Positions 54,971 to 64,000 of a stretch of DNA of 64,000 nt are shown here, in pieces; position 1 is the stretch's first letter, and every line of letters starts with the position of its first letter. This stretch comes from Sulfuricurvum sp. Lineage in GTDB: Bacteria; Campylobacterota; Campylobacteria; Campylobacterales; Sulfurimonadaceae. The stretch spans positions 310,001 to 374,000 of the forward strand of contig JAQTLL010000003.1 of NCBI GenBank assembly GCA_028714915.1. The letters run 5' to 3'. The notes beneath the pieces were generated by a model. That model searched no databases and had not been told where the DNA came from. It saw only the letters and a list, made by a program, of their open reading frames with translations. Position numbers and translations under genes: made by a program.

Positions 54971-56979
54971 AATTTCCACCCTGTCCGAATCCAAAAGCTG
55001 CGGCCGGCTACAGGATAATCATCGGGATAGGTTGATGCCGGGGAAGGATAACGCACTGTCGTATCAGCAACATTCTTTACGACACCTTGAGCATACCACC
55101 CCTTATGGGTATTCATATCCCAGCCCAGCGCAATATCAAGAGTATTGTACGCGGCTAAGCTGTCACGGGTATCATTAAAAAAACGTTTTTTACTTCCGAC
55201 GTAATTCCAGATTCCACCCAGTGTCCAATTTTCGGTAAGATCATACGCATAGGCAGCTTTTATCAAGTTCGAGGCTGTAAAGGGCATACTAATCTCGTTG
55301 CTACCGGGGATTTTTCCACTGCCGTTAAAATAGCTATAGGAGAGAAGGACAGTGTCATCGGATGAAAATTTGCCTCGCAGCTCAACTTCACCCCCTTTGA
55401 CTATATTTTCTCCATAATTTTGAAATATACCGGTTGCATCGCGGGTAATTTGTTGAGAATTGGCAAGATAAAAGAGATTTATCCCTGCCGTGAGATTGGA
55501 GTGAAGTTTTCGCAGGTATTGGGCTTCCAGTGAACGGACATGTTCATACGAGAGATTAGAATTTCCGGTAGCGTAAAGACTTGGAGTTACATACATCTCT
55601 TGAAAAGAGGGATGGCGAACACCGGATGCTGCCATGAGTTTAAAAATATCACTGCGAGTCGGCTGATAAACAAGTGCGGTACGCCAGTAGGCGTGTGATT
55701 CAATATCGGAAGTTTTCATCATTCCCAGAGTTAAAGCAATAGCCGTTTTGTCGTTGACAGTGATATTATCTGAAAGATAAAGATTAGTACCTTGACGTTT
55801 GGCATTTGCCGCATCGATAAATGCACGGGAAGTATTCGAATAATCGACCATTCCTACACCCGTATCTTTATTGGTTGTGATCGAGTGCATATCAATGGCT
55901 TCATCCCATGTCGATTCCACACCGGCACTCAGTCGATGCAATTCCAACCCATTGTAATGAAGCGTTGCTCTGCCGCTTGTACGGCGATTTTTAATCATCA
56001 ACGATGCCCAATATCCGTCAGAAAAGGTAACCGCGCCATACGTTCCTATAGGAAGGGCTTGTGAATCGCTTTGCCAGCTATCTTCCATCATCGAGGCTTT
56101 GAGAATTAGATTTAAATCGCGAGCCAGTGAAAATGTCTGTTTACCCTGAATATACCAAGAAGGCTGCTGAAGCATACCGTCTGCGTTTGGCAGTGCGTTT
56201 AAATTTCCAAATGCGCTGTCACTTTGATAATCGTTATAGCGTCCGCGTAATTCGAATCCGCCATACGTATACGCGATTCCAAAACCGCTATGCTCCATCC
56301 CAAGCTTGGCATATCCGCTTTTCCCCAATGAGTCCGTGACACCAATGGGAGTTTGGCGATCATGGCGTTGCGTAAATGCATCCAAGGAGAGCTTCCACGT
56401 CTCCCCTTTATATCGGCTCCATCCTCCGACGCCCATCGCCCCCTCACTGCCGCCTGATGCGAAAAGTGTCCCGTTTTCAACTCTCAGCGGATCAGATCCG
56501 GCATGGGTGATAACATTGATTGTCCCTGCATAGCCGTTGACACCTTCGATAAAACTTCCCGATCCACGGACAACTTCGATCCGGTCAATCAACTCAATCG
56601 GCAAATCAAGATAAGAATTATAGTTGCTAAAGATACTGTCGTTTACCACAAATCCATCAATAACGAGCGTGGATTGACCATAGGCAGTAGGGTTTGAGCC
56701 TCGAAAAATAGGGGTGCGGTTGTTCATCGTATTGGTTGCCATATCAACACCGGGTACGAGAGTGAGGGCTTCGCCCAGCGTTCTGACGCCGAATTTTGAA
56801 AGATCTTCGCTGTGGTAAACGGAAAGAATAAAAGGCTGATAATCAACGTTTTGATTGGTTTGTGTGGCTAAAAGAGCCGTTTGCGCCATATCATCGCTTA
56901 GTGAAGCGAATATTGGTATATCTGAAGCACTTACGGAGAAGGCTAAAGCTAACGATACGGTACAAATTATGTATTTCAC
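54967..56979 (-). CDS. TonB-dependent outer-membrane receptor
   Basis: 670 residues with a signal peptide (KYIICTVSLALAFSVSA). Plug domain (~50-165: DLSKFGVRTLGEALTLVPGV, GQSTLVIDGFVVNDSIF, RIEVVRGSGSFIEGVNGYAG) and a 22-strand barrel ending in the terminal aromatic FWIRTGWKF. The ligand (siderophore, vitamin, sugar or other) is unknown. It leads an operon with the YfiR-like and GGDEF/EAL proteins, an arrangement that may couple uptake or ligand sensing to c-di-GMP. The 125 nt upstream are AT-rich. Confidence 0.9.
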   Translation of the reverse strand: MKYIICTVSLALAFSVSASDIPIFASLSDDMAQTALLATQTNQNVDYQPFILSVYHSEDLSKFGVRTLGEALTLVPGVDMATNTMNNRTPIFRGSNPTAYGQSTLVIDGFVVNDSIFSNYNSYLDLPIELIDRIEVVRGSGSFIEGVNGYAGTINVITHAGSDPLRVENGTLFASGGSEGAMGVGGWSRYKGETWKLSLDAFTQRHDRQTPIGVTDSLGKSGYAKLGMEHSGFGIAYTYGGFELRGRYNDYQSDSAFGNLNALPNADGMLQQPSWYIQGKQTFSLARDLNLILKASMMEDSWQSDSQALPIGTYGAVTFSDGYWASLMIKNRRTSGRATLHYNGLELHRLSAGVESTWDEAIDMHSITTNKDTGVGMVDYSNTSRAFIDAANAKRQGTNLYLSDNITVNDKTAIALTLGMMKTSDIESHAYWRTALVYQPTRSDIFKLMAASGVRHPSFQEMYVTPSLYATGNSNLSYEHVRSLEAQYLRKLHSNLTAGINLFYLANSQQITRDATGIFQNYGENIVKGGEVELRGKFSSDDTVLLSYSYFNGSGKIPGSNEISMPFTASNLIKAAYAYDLTENWTLGGIWNYVGSKKRFFNDTRDSLAAYNTLDIALGWDMNTHKGWYAQGVVKNVADTTVRYPSPASTYPDDYPVAGRSFWIRTGWKF

Positions 56980-57104
56980 GATACTCTTTCGATTAAAAAG
57001 TGTACTATTGTTGCTGATAAAACTTTAAAAAAAGCTGATAGACAGATATACTGTTTTAATATAATTAAATATATCTAAAAATACTCTAAATAAGCCTATA
57101 ATAC

Positions 57105-57776
57105 CTATAAATTCCATTCATTTAGTGATAAATTATCACATAAATCAACTGATAATCGCTTTAAAAAATATTTTCTGGATACTTCTCTGGCTCCTAAACT
57201 TTTGAGATGCTGCGTTGGTATTTGACAGTCAATAAACGTATATTCCCACTTTTTTAGCTTCTCGACCAAGATGGAAAAAGCTACTTTTGACGCATCAGAG
57301 ACTTTTGCAAACATCGACTCTCCGCAAAACACTTTTCCCACACTCACACCGTACAATCCACCTACCAATACATCATTTTGGTACGCTTCAACGCTGTGTG
57401 CGTGTCCCAATGCATGCAACACTTCATATGCCTCGATCATCTCCGGAACTATCCAACTCCCTTTTTGGTTTCCTCTGGGAGCTTTTGCGCACTCTCGTAT
57501 CACCTGTGAAAAAGCTGTGTCAAATCGGATTTCAAATTGGGATATTTTTTTACGTAATGAGCGATGCAGCTTAAAATCAGTAAGGTCTAAAATAAGACGC
57601 GGATTGGGTGACCACCAAAGAATCGGATCACCCGCGCTGTACCATGGAAAAATTCCAGCTCTATACGCCATCATCACCCGTGAGGGAGAAAGATCACCAC
57701 CATACGCCACAATCCCCTCAGGTGAAGCATCTGCAGGATTAGGAAAAGAGAGTGCATAAGAGAGCTTGGGGATCAT
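57105..57776 (-). CDS. aat: Leucyl/phenylalanyl-tRNA-protein transferase
   Basis: 223 residues. FPNPADASPEGIVAYGGDLS, YRAGIFPWYSAGDPILWWSP, and GLYGVSVGKVFCGESMF (catalytic region) match Aat. It adds Leu or Phe to N-terminal Arg/Lys of proteins, making N-degrons. It directly follows clpA (stop and start adjacent). Confidence 0.95.
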   Translation of the reverse strand: MIPKLSYALSFPNPADASPEGIVAYGGDLSPSRVMMAYRAGIFPWYSAGDPILWWSPNPRLILDLTDFKLHRSLRKKISQFEIRFDTAFSQVIRECAKAPRGNQKGSWIVPEMIEAYEVLHALGHAHSVEAYQNDVLVGGLYGVSVGKVFCGESMFAKVSDASKVAFSILVEKLKKWEYTFIDCQIPTQHLKSLGAREVSRKYFLKRLSVDLCDNLSLNEWNL

Positions 57777-59957
57777 TTATACCTGATAATCAAAAACAAG
57801 ATCGTCATTAAAATCAATCATCACTTTGCCGCCATGGGTGAGCGTACCAAAGAGAATTTCATCTACAAGCGGATCTTTGATTTTTTCTTGTATCACTCGG
57901 CCAAGAGGTCGTGCCCCCATAGCTTTATCGTATCCGATTCGGGCTAAGTACTCTTTGGCTTTTTCACTCACCGCAATAGATACTTTTTTTGGCTTTAACT
58001 GAGTATTAAGGTCTCGAATAAATTTATCCACAATCCCTTCCACTACCGATGATGGCAAGGAAGCAAATTCAACAACCGCATCAAGACGATTTCTAAACTC
58101 AGGGGTAAAAAACGATTTTAACGCTTCATGCCGTGAAATTGAACTGTCCGCATTGAATCCCATCACGGTTCGCTCACTCGCCCCGATATTCGAAGTCATA
58201 ATGAGGACTACATTGGTAAAATTAGCTTTATATCCGTTGTTATCGGTCAAGGTCGCATTGTCCATCACTTGGAGCAAAATATTTACCAAATCAGGATGGG
58301 CTTTTTCAATCTCATCAAGCAAAAGTACCGTATAAGGGTGCTTACGAACCGCCTCACTCAAAAGTCCCCCCTGCTCAAATCCGACGTATCCGGGAGGTGC
58401 CCCGATGAGACGGCTAATCGAGTGTTTCTCCATATACTCCGACATATCAAACCGCTCAAAATGAATTCCCATTGACTGGGCAAGGGATTTAGCAAGTTCC
58501 GTTTTCCCAACACCCGTAGGGCCTGAAAACAAAAAGGAGGCTATCGGTTTATTCGGTTGAGACAATCCTGCGTATGAGCGTTTAATGGAACGGACAACTT
58601 GAGCGATGGCATTATCTTGTCCGATGACGAGAGTTTTCAGCTCTTCTTCCAACCCTGCTAATTTAGAACGATCATCACCCGACATTTTAGAGATGGGAAC
58701 TCCCGTCATTTTAGAGATAATTGTCTCTATATCATTAGGAGTAACCGTCGTGCGCTTATGGCGTTGGAGATGAAACGATGCTCCGGCTTCATCCATCAAA
58801 TCAATTGCGACATCAGGTAAAAATCGATCCGTAATAAATTTCTTAGAGAGTTCCACTGCACTGTGAAGTGCTTTATCGGTGTATTTTACCCCGTGATGTT
58901 TTTCATACCGTTCTCGAAGCCCTTTGAGAATTAAAAAACTCTCCTCTAGTGATGGCTCATTCACCTCGATACGGGCAAACCGTCTACTTAAAGCTCGGTC
59001 TTTTTCAAAAACCGATCGATACTCTGCATGGGTGGTTGCCCCCATACATTTGAGATTTCCAGAAGTAAGTGCCGGCTTGAGCTGATTGGATGCGTCCATA
59101 CTGCCACCTCCAACCGCGCCAGCTCCTACGATAGTATGAATCTCATCAATAAATAAAATTGCATTGGGATGTCCCTGAACTTCATCAATGACCGCTTTGA
59201 GCCGTTTTTCAAAATCACCGCGATATTTTGTACCCGCAAGCATTGCCCCTAAATCCAATGCAAAAAGTTCCGCATTTTCAAGAAGTTTTGGGACATCTCC
59301 CGAAACAATCCGAAGAGCTAAACCTTCGGCAATCGCTGTTTTACCCACTCCGGGTTCACCGATAAGGAGTGGATTGTTTTTACGACGACGACACAACGTC
59401 TGAATGGTGCGTTCAATTTCATTGACTCGACCGATCACAGGATCAATTTTCCCTTTTTTAGCCTGTTCTATCAGGTTAATCGAATATTTTTCCAAAGCCC
59501 CTTCAGCTTCTTGGCTTGGGGAGAATGTCTCTGTTTCATTATGCGAAATTGCTTCTAGCAAATCTATACGGCTAATTCCATACTCTTCGAGCAACATACA
59601 CGCATACGTATGATGCTCTTCATACACCGCCGCGATAAAATCACCCACATCGGCATGCTGTTTTTGGGCACTTCTGACATGGCGCATCATCTCATCGATC
59701 ATCCGCGCAAGGGCTACGGTTTCAAACGGCTCTTGGTTCACTTCATCGGGAAGAGGTTCGAGAGAATGCATTAAATAATTTCCCAATGACTCACGAATAC
59801 TTTCTATATCTCCCCCACACGATTGAATAATCAAAGCACCTTGCGGAGAATTTAGTAATGAGAGCATCACGTGTTCAATGGTGAGATATTCATGACGCTG
59901 ATGACGTGCCAATGCCAATGCTTTTTGAAAAATAGAGTTTAGTTCTGAGCTAATCAT
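57777..59957 (-). CDS. clpA: ATP-dependent Clp protease ATP-binding subunit ClpA
   Basis: 726 residues. Clp N-terminal repeats (1-145), first AAA+ with Walker [10 protein letters not shown], second with [10 protein letters not shown] and [14 protein letters not shown]. It unfolds substrates into ClpP. It is short of a ClpB-type middle coiled coil, as ClpA is. It overlaps clpS by 1 nt and touches aat. Confidence 0.96.
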   Translation of the reverse strand: MISSELNSIFQKALALARHQRHEYLTIEHVMLSLLNSPQGALIIQSCGGDIESIRESLGNYLMHSLEPLPDEVNQEPFETVALARMIDEMMRHVRSAQKQHADVGDFIAAVYEEHHTYACMLLEEYGISRIDLLEAISHNETETFSPSQEAEGALEKYSINLIEQAKKGKIDPVIGRVNEIERTIQTLCRRRKNNPLLIGEPGVGKTAIAEGLALRIVSGDVPKLLENAELFALDLGAMLAGTKYRGDFEKRLKAVIDEVQGHPNAILFIDEIHTIVGAGAVGGGSMDASNQLKPALTSGNLKCMGATTHAEYRSVFEKDRALSRRFARIEVNEPSLEESFLILKGLRERYEKHHGVKYTDKALHSAVELSKKFITDRFLPDVAIDLMDEAGASFHLQRHKRTTVTPNDIETIISKMTGVPISKMSGDDRSKLAGLEEELKTLVIGQDNAIAQVVRSIKRSYAGLSQPNKPIASFLFSGPTGVGKTELAKSLAQSMGIHFERFDMSEYMEKHSISRLIGAPPGYVGFEQGGLLSEAVRKHPYTVLLLDEIEKAHPDLVNILLQVMDNATLTDNNGYKANFTNVVLIMTSNIGASERTVMGFNADSSISRHEALKSFFTPEFRNRLDAVVEFASLPSSVVEGIVDKFIRDLNTQLKPKKVSIAVSEKAKEYLARIGYDKAMGARPLGRVIQEKIKDPLVDEILFGTLTHGGKVMIDFNDDLVFDYQV

Positions 59958-60256
59958 TAGACCTCCTCCATCACAGCTTTCAATGGAAACCCGCTTTCTC
60001 TGGAGAGGGATCCCACTTGCTGAATTTTCGTCTCCGCAATCTCATACGAATACGTTCCGCACAAACCTCGACCGCTTTGATGTACTTGCATCATAATCTG
60101 GTGCGCTTCACCATAGTCTTTGCGAAAAATGCCAATCAATATATCAATCACAAAATCCATTGACGTATAATCGTCATTTAACAAATAGACATGATACTTT
60201 TTCGGCTCTCGAAGTTCCAAAGAATTTTCAAGACTATGTTTTGTTTTTGTACTCAC
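59957..60256 (-). CDS. clpS: ClpS N-degron adaptor
   Basis: 99 residues. HVYLLNDDYTSMDFVIDILI (the ligand loop N-D-x-x-T-x-x-F-V), MMQVHQSGRGLCGTYSYEIA. ClpS binds N-terminal Leu/Phe/Tyr/Trp and delivers proteins to ClpA. Start is GTG 60256. First gene of clpS-clpA-aat. Confidence 0.96.
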   Translation of the reverse strand: MSTKTKHSLENSLELREPKKYHVYLLNDDYTSMDFVIDILIGIFRKDYGEAHQIMMQVHQSGRGLCGTYSYEIAETKIQQVGSLSRESGFPLKAVMEEV

Positions 60257-60309
60257 GATTACCCTCGATTTAAAAAAATTACTTTAACAAGCATCGCGTA
60301 TTGTTTGGC

Positions 60310-61557
60310 TTAAAGAGACAAATTACGTGCCATACTAAAATCATTAATAATATCATCAGGGTTTTCAAGCCCAATGGAAACACGAATCAACCCCGACGTA
60401 ATCCCTAAAAATTCTCTGACCGATTCATCAAAATCACGATAAATAGTCGAAGCCATATGAAGCCCAAGAGTGCGAGAGTCCCCAATATTTGCTGTAATGG
60501 TAATAAGTTTAGAATGATTTAAAAAAGCAAAAGCTGCTTCCTTAGACCCCATATCAATCGTAAATAAGGTTCCACAACCTTGAGAAAACTGCTTTAAGTA
60601 TCGATCATGGTGCGGATGACTTGGCAATACAGGATGATTGATGACAAACCCTTCACGATCCAAAGCAAGAGCAATTTTTTCCACACTAGACACGATGCGA
60701 TCCATCCGTAACGGCAATGTCTCAAGTCCTAACATTGTGAGATAACTCCCAAACCCATTTGACGACATCCCAAAATCTCGAAGTGCCCGTTTTTTGGCAT
60801 TACCAATGAGCGCCATTGCCCCCATTTTCTTGATAAAAGGATGTACTTCTGCATAACGCTCACCCTTGAATTTATCATCACCCTCATTAATAACTCGAAA
60901 AACAACTGCACCGCCAAGTGAGGATGCATTTCCGGTAATAATTTTGGTAGTTGAGTAAACAATAATATCAGCCCCTAGTGCCAATGGTTTTATGCTAAGC
61001 GGTGTAATGGTATTATCCACCATTAGCACTACTCCATGCCGAGTGGTGATCTGCGCAATCGCCTCAATGTCAGGAAGACGCATATTTGGATTTCCAACGC
61101 TCTCTAAAAAGACGATTTTAGTTTTATCGGTGATAGCCGCTTCAATAGCTTCAAGCTCATCCACATCGAAAAACTGAGTCGTAATCCCAAATCGTGTCAA
61201 GGTTTCGGAAAAATACGAATATGTCCCCCCAAATAATCCCCCGATACTGAGTATTTCATCCCCTGATTTTAGAAGACTAAGAGTGGCCATTGCCGTTGCC
61301 CCCATCCCCGAAGAGGCGGCAACTGCACCGATACCACCGTCCATAGCAGCTAAAATCTGCTCTAACTGCGCCGATGTTGGATTTCCCATACGTGAATAAA
61401 GCGGTTTTTTTACCGAGCCGTCAAAAATACCTTCACCCGTTTCACTGTCACCATATCCAAACGATGCCGAATTAATTATCGCAGGGCTCACCGCCCCCTC
61501 TTTTTTTCCTACTTGTTGAACAAACTGTGTTGTATACTCTTCAAAGCGATTCATCAT
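60310..61557 (-). CDS. Cys/Met-metabolism PLP enzyme (O-acetylhomoserine sulfhydrylase-like)
   Basis: 415 residues. YSRMGNPTSAQLEQILAAMD, MVDNTITPLSIKPLALGADI, and PLP Lys in YSTTKIITGN, with DSRTLGLHMAST. The family includes O-acetyl/succinylhomoserine sulfhydrylases, cystathionine synthase/lyase and methionine gamma-lyase. I lean to the sulfhydrylase (MetY-type) because it is usual in sulfur-metabolising Campylobacterota; the substrate cannot be read from sequence. Divergent from bioD. Start ATG 61557 (a TTG sits before it). Confidence 0.8.
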   Translation of the reverse strand: MMNRFEEYTTQFVQQVGKKEGAVSPAIINSASFGYGDSETGEGIFDGSVKKPLYSRMGNPTSAQLEQILAAMDGGIGAVAASSGMGATAMATLSLLKSGDEILSIGGLFGGTYSYFSETLTRFGITTQFFDVDELEAIEAAITDKTKIVFLESVGNPNMRLPDIEAIAQITTRHGVVLMVDNTITPLSIKPLALGADIIVYSTTKIITGNASSLGGAVVFRVINEGDDKFKGERYAEVHPFIKKMGAMALIGNAKKRALRDFGMSSNGFGSYLTMLGLETLPLRMDRIVSSVEKIALALDREGFVINHPVLPSHPHHDRYLKQFSQGCGTLFTIDMGSKEAAFAFLNHSKLITITANIGDSRTLGLHMASTIYRDFDESVREFLGITSGLIRVSIGLENPDDIINDFSMARNLSL

Positions 61558-61582
61558 CAAACCTGTATTAAAATGTCACCAA

Positions 61583-61588
61583 TTATAG
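61583..61588 (-). promoter_or_regulatory. -10 element in the metY-like/bioD divergent gap
   Basis: The short divergent gap holds ATTATA on the plus strand, that is TATAAT on the minus strand, about 25 nt before the PLP enzyme start. The overlapping plus-strand TTATAG may serve bioD. Confidence 0.4.
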
Positions 61589-61604
61589 CTAAAAGAGCCA
61601 AACC

Positions 61605-62285
61605 TTGCCTAAACGTATTTTTATAACCGCCACCAATACTGATATTGGCAAAACCTACACAACCTTGCAGCTTCTCGATGCGTATACCCAAATGGGGTAT
61701 AAAGTGGGAGTTTACAAGCCCATTGAAACAGGCGTGAATGGCTTACCTGCCGATGGAAGCTTGCTTTTAAAACATGTATCAACTCTTAATCCTGCTCTTA
61801 AATCCTTAAAAATTGGAGATATAGTAAGCTTGGCATTACCGCTTCCCGCTGCACCCTATGTTGCCAACAAAGGGGCAAAAATTGATTTACAAGTTTTTGA
61901 TAAAGCGTTGGAAAAAATTGAAAAGCTTTGTGACATTGTCATCATCGAAGGAGCCGGCGGACTCATGGTTCCTTTGGATGAAGAGCTTATGATGTATGAT
62001 TTAGCACGTCACTTTGACGCAATTACTTTACTGGTTACTCATTGTCGGTTAGGGTGTATCAATGATACACTACTGAGTCTTGAGAGGTTAAAACAATTAG
62101 AAATTCCTCATTTATGGACATTTAACTGCCGTCAAAGCGAGGATGATTTTATCCAAACCTCATTGCCCTATTTTAAAAATAATTTTGAATCTCTCTATTT
62201 TATAGGACACAATACACCAGCACTGGCTCAAGCATTATTGGATAAAATAAATTTAAACAACAAGGAAAGCACATGCGACATCTAA
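61605..62285 (+). CDS. bioD: Dethiobiotin synthetase
   Basis: 226 residues. P-loop [11 protein letters not shown] (G-x4-GKT type), [10 protein letters not shown], and [13 protein letters not shown]. It closes the ureido ring of dethiobiotin with CO2 and ATP. Start TTG 61605 with AAAGAG upstream. Its end overlaps pyrB by 13 nt. Other bio genes are absent here. Confidence 0.92.
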   Translation: MPKRIFITATNTDIGKTYTTLQLLDAYTQMGYKVGVYKPIETGVNGLPADGSLLLKHVSTLNPALKSLKIGDIVSLALPLPAAPYVANKGAKIDLQVFDKALEKIEKLCDIVIIEGAGGLMVPLDEELMMYDLARHFDAITLLVTHCRLGCINDTLLSLERLKQLEIPHLWTFNCRQSEDDFIQTSLPYFKNNFESLYFIGHNTPALAQALLDKINLNNKESTCDI

Positions 62286-63142
62286 TCCGAACTGATGACT
62301 TTTCAATCGACCAAATAGATAGTGTACTAGAAGACGCATCTCATTTTAGTGACGGGCACTTTGACCCTATCTTACGTGAAAAAATCATTATTACCCTATT
62401 TTTTGAAAACTCTACCCGAACGAAAAGTTCATTTGAAATAGCAGCCAAACGTCTTGGTGCCGAGGTTGTCCATCTCGATGTCCAAAAAAGCTCTACCCAA
62501 AAAGGGGAAAGCCTTATCGATACCGCTGCCAACCTCGATGCAATGGGACCGCACGCGATGATTGTCCGCCATGCCCATGCAGGTGTTCCCAATATCCTCG
62601 CACAGCATACCAACGCCTCCATTATCAATGCAGGAGATGGAGCACACTCGCATCCGACCCAAGCACTCCTTGATCTTTATACTCTGAAACATCATTTTGG
62701 AGATCTTAAAGGGAAAAAATTAGCCATCGTCGGTGACATCAAAAACTCACGCGTCGCTAACAGCAATATTGAATTATTAAGACGTTTTGGAATGGAGATT
62801 ACCCTCGTAGCACCTCCCCATTTTCTCCCTTCAACAACCCTTCAAACCACCCATAATATCCATGATATTATTGATAATGTCGATGCCATCATGAGTCTGC
62901 GTACCCAAACCGAGCGTCATTCTCACCAAACCTACGGCTCACTCAAAGATTACGCCAGTGATTTTTGTATCACTAAAGAACTTATCGGAAAACGTGATAT
63001 TATCATCTTGCACCCGGGACCCGTCCATCGTAATATCGACATCGACGATGCACTCTTAAAAGACCCACGCTGCAAAGTACTGGAACAAGTCAAAAATGGT
63101 GTGTCCATCCGAATGGCTGTTTTAAAAGCTCTTATTGCCTAA
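62273..63142 (+). CDS. pyrB: Aspartate carbamoyltransferase catalytic subunit
   Basis: 289 residues. [20 protein letters not shown] (carbamoyl-phosphate site S-T-R-T), [35 protein letters not shown] and [13 protein letters not shown]. It makes carbamoyl-aspartate in pyrimidine synthesis. ATG follows ACAAGGAAAGC. Stop overlaps pabB ATG by 1 nt (TAATG). No pyrI regulatory subunit seen. Confidence 0.96.
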   Translation: MRHLIRTDDFSIDQIDSVLEDASHFSDGHFDPILREKIIITLFFENSTRTKSSFEIAAKRLGAEVVHLDVQKSSTQKGESLIDTAANLDAMGPHAMIVRHAHAGVPNILAQHTNASIINAGDGAHSHPTQALLDLYTLKHHFGDLKGKKLAIVGDIKNSRVANSNIELLRRFGMEITLVAPPHFLPSTTLQTTHNIHDIIDNVDAIMSLRTQTERHSHQTYGSLKDYASDFCITKELIGKRDIIILHPGPVHRNIDIDDALLKDPRCKVLEQVKNGVSIRMAVLKALIA

Positions 63143-64000
63143 TGTTTGATCGCTTTAGTGAATTGGTGAGCACAGGAGTTCCTTGTTTTTTTTACACCGA
63201 TTTTAAAGGTTCAATACTCCATTGCTATTCTTTAGATGAGTTAAAAAGTCATGATATTGAATTTAGTTTCAATGGATCAAAACCAAACCAAAATTCTCCC
63301 CATAAACCTCTCAATTTTCCACTGGCAGAAGTACTGTACACCCATAAATTTAAAGCAGTACAAGAGCATATTCGTGCAGGAAACACCTATTTGCTTAATC
63401 TCACACAGCCAACGCCAATAGAGACCCCTTATTCGTTACAAGAGATATATACAATGGCTTACGCACCGTATAAACTAAGAATCAAAAATCAATTTGTTTG
63501 CTTTTCACCAGAACCCTTCATTACCATCGAAAACAATACAATAAATACCTATCCGATGAAAGGGACTATCGATGCATCTGTTCCTAATGCGATTGAAACC
63601 ATCCTAGCGGATTCAAAAGAGCTTGCAGAACACACGATGATTGTCGATCTCTTGCGCAATGATTTAGGAATTGTTGCGACCGATATACAAGTAGAAGAGT
63701 TCCGTACCATTAGCACCATTAATACAGGGAAAAAACAACTTCATCAAGTAAGTTCTCATATCAGTGGAAAATTACCGTTAAACTGGCGTGAAGAGATTGG
63801 TAAACTACTTAAATCATTACTACCAGCAGGAAGTATCAGCGGAACCCCAAAAAAAAGAACCATTGAGATAATAGAAAAAATCGAAAAGTATGAACGAGAC
63901 TATTTTACGGGTGTTTTTGGTTATTATGATGGAAAAAACCTCTACAGTGCGGTAGCTATCCGTTTTATTGAGAATATCAATGGAACATTGGTATATAAAA
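63142..64000 (+). CDS. pabB: Aminodeoxychorismate synthase component I, 5' part
   Basis: The first 286 codons are in the window; the gene runs off the end. Start [20 protein letters not shown], then NTYLLNLTQPT, NTYPMKGTIDA, MIVDLLRNDLGIVA, and LLPAGSISGTPKKRTIEIIE. These are anthranilate/PABA synthase component I motifs; PMKGTI and PAGSISGTPK are typical of PabB. It makes 4-amino-4-deoxychorismate for folate. No C-terminal PabC domain can be judged yet. It is the third gene of a bioD-pyrB-pabB run. Confidence 0.9.
   Translation, partial: MFDRFSELVSTGVPCFFYTDFKGSILHCYSLDELKSHDIEFSFNGSKPNQNSPHKPLNFPLAEVLYTHKFKAVQEHIRAGNTYLLNLTQPTPIETPYSLQEIYTMAYAPYKLRIKNQFVCFSPEPFITIENNTINTYPMKGTIDASVPNAIETILADSKELAEHTMIVDLLRNDLGIVATDIQVEEFRTISTINTGKKQLHQVSSHISGKLPLNWREEIGKLLKSLLPAGSISGTPKKRTIEIIEKIEKYERDYFTGVFGYYDGKNLYSAVAIRFIENINGTLVYK

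Overview
The window is an ordinary chromosomal stretch of a Campylobacterota (epsilonproteobacterial) genome. The genus is most likely close to Sulfuricurvum or Sulfurimonas; that placement is inferred from gene content and gene order, not from a marker-gene tree. Two blocks keep the order I recall from Campylobacter jejuni: cheY-prmA-ftsH-(psd-like)-pssA, and rplY-pth-lptG-lysA-(HAD)-pheA-hisC-fliF-fliG-fliH-dxs. A pflB-like flagellar motor gene follows serS. Coding density is very high, and many genes are coupled by 1 to 20 nt overlaps. I find about 68 protein genes, including three remnants or fragments, and one tRNA.

Layout. 1-3.7 kb: the end of a heavy-metal RND pump, purH, a nucleotidyltransferase (MNT) gene with a broken HEPN partner, and a DNA glycosylase. 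3.8-7.9 kb: a PBP-type carboxypeptidase, then a zinc/manganese-type ABC permease and binding protein, a porin and a small His/Cys-rich exported protein; no ATPase gene is present. 7.9-12.4 kb: a Mla-type lipid transport operon (permease, ATPase, MCE protein, lipoprotein) running into pfkA. 12.4-18.9 kb: cytochrome c, serB, metF, a DUF1294 protein, serS, pflB. 18.9-25.7 kb: phospholipid genes, ftsH, prmA, cheY, hisA, hisH and a PDC-sensor membrane protein. 25.8-31.7 kb: waaC, a lipid A acyltransferase, dut, a 58-residue zinc-ribbon-like gene, a YhbP-like gene and an ovoA/C-S lyase pair. 31.8-35.2 kb: a CZB chemoreceptor and a haem-binding HD-GYP protein.

35.2-37.7 kb is the main accessory patch. 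It holds a Fic-type antitoxin with a stump of its toxin, a two-gene TOPRIM/AAA ATPase module (a candidate defence system), a palindromic repeat and tRNA-Pro(GGG), whose 3' end faces the module. 37.7-52.5 kb: pgeF and the long flagellar/amino-acid operon, then pilT and transaldolase. 52.5-57.0 kb: a TonB receptor, a YfiR-like periplasmic protein and a GGDEF/EAL enzyme in one operon. 57.1-60.3 kb: an N-degron operon clpS-clpA-aat. 60.3-64 kb: a transsulfuration-type PLP enzyme, then bioD, pyrB and the start of pabB.

Scattered palindromic repeat elements of at least four families sit in intergenic gaps. They appear to have supplied C-termini (dut, yhbP) and one Shine-Dalgarno site (DUF1294 gene). 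Several genes have a -10-like hexamer only 5-7 nt before ATG and no Shine-Dalgarno, which suggests leaderless mRNAs.
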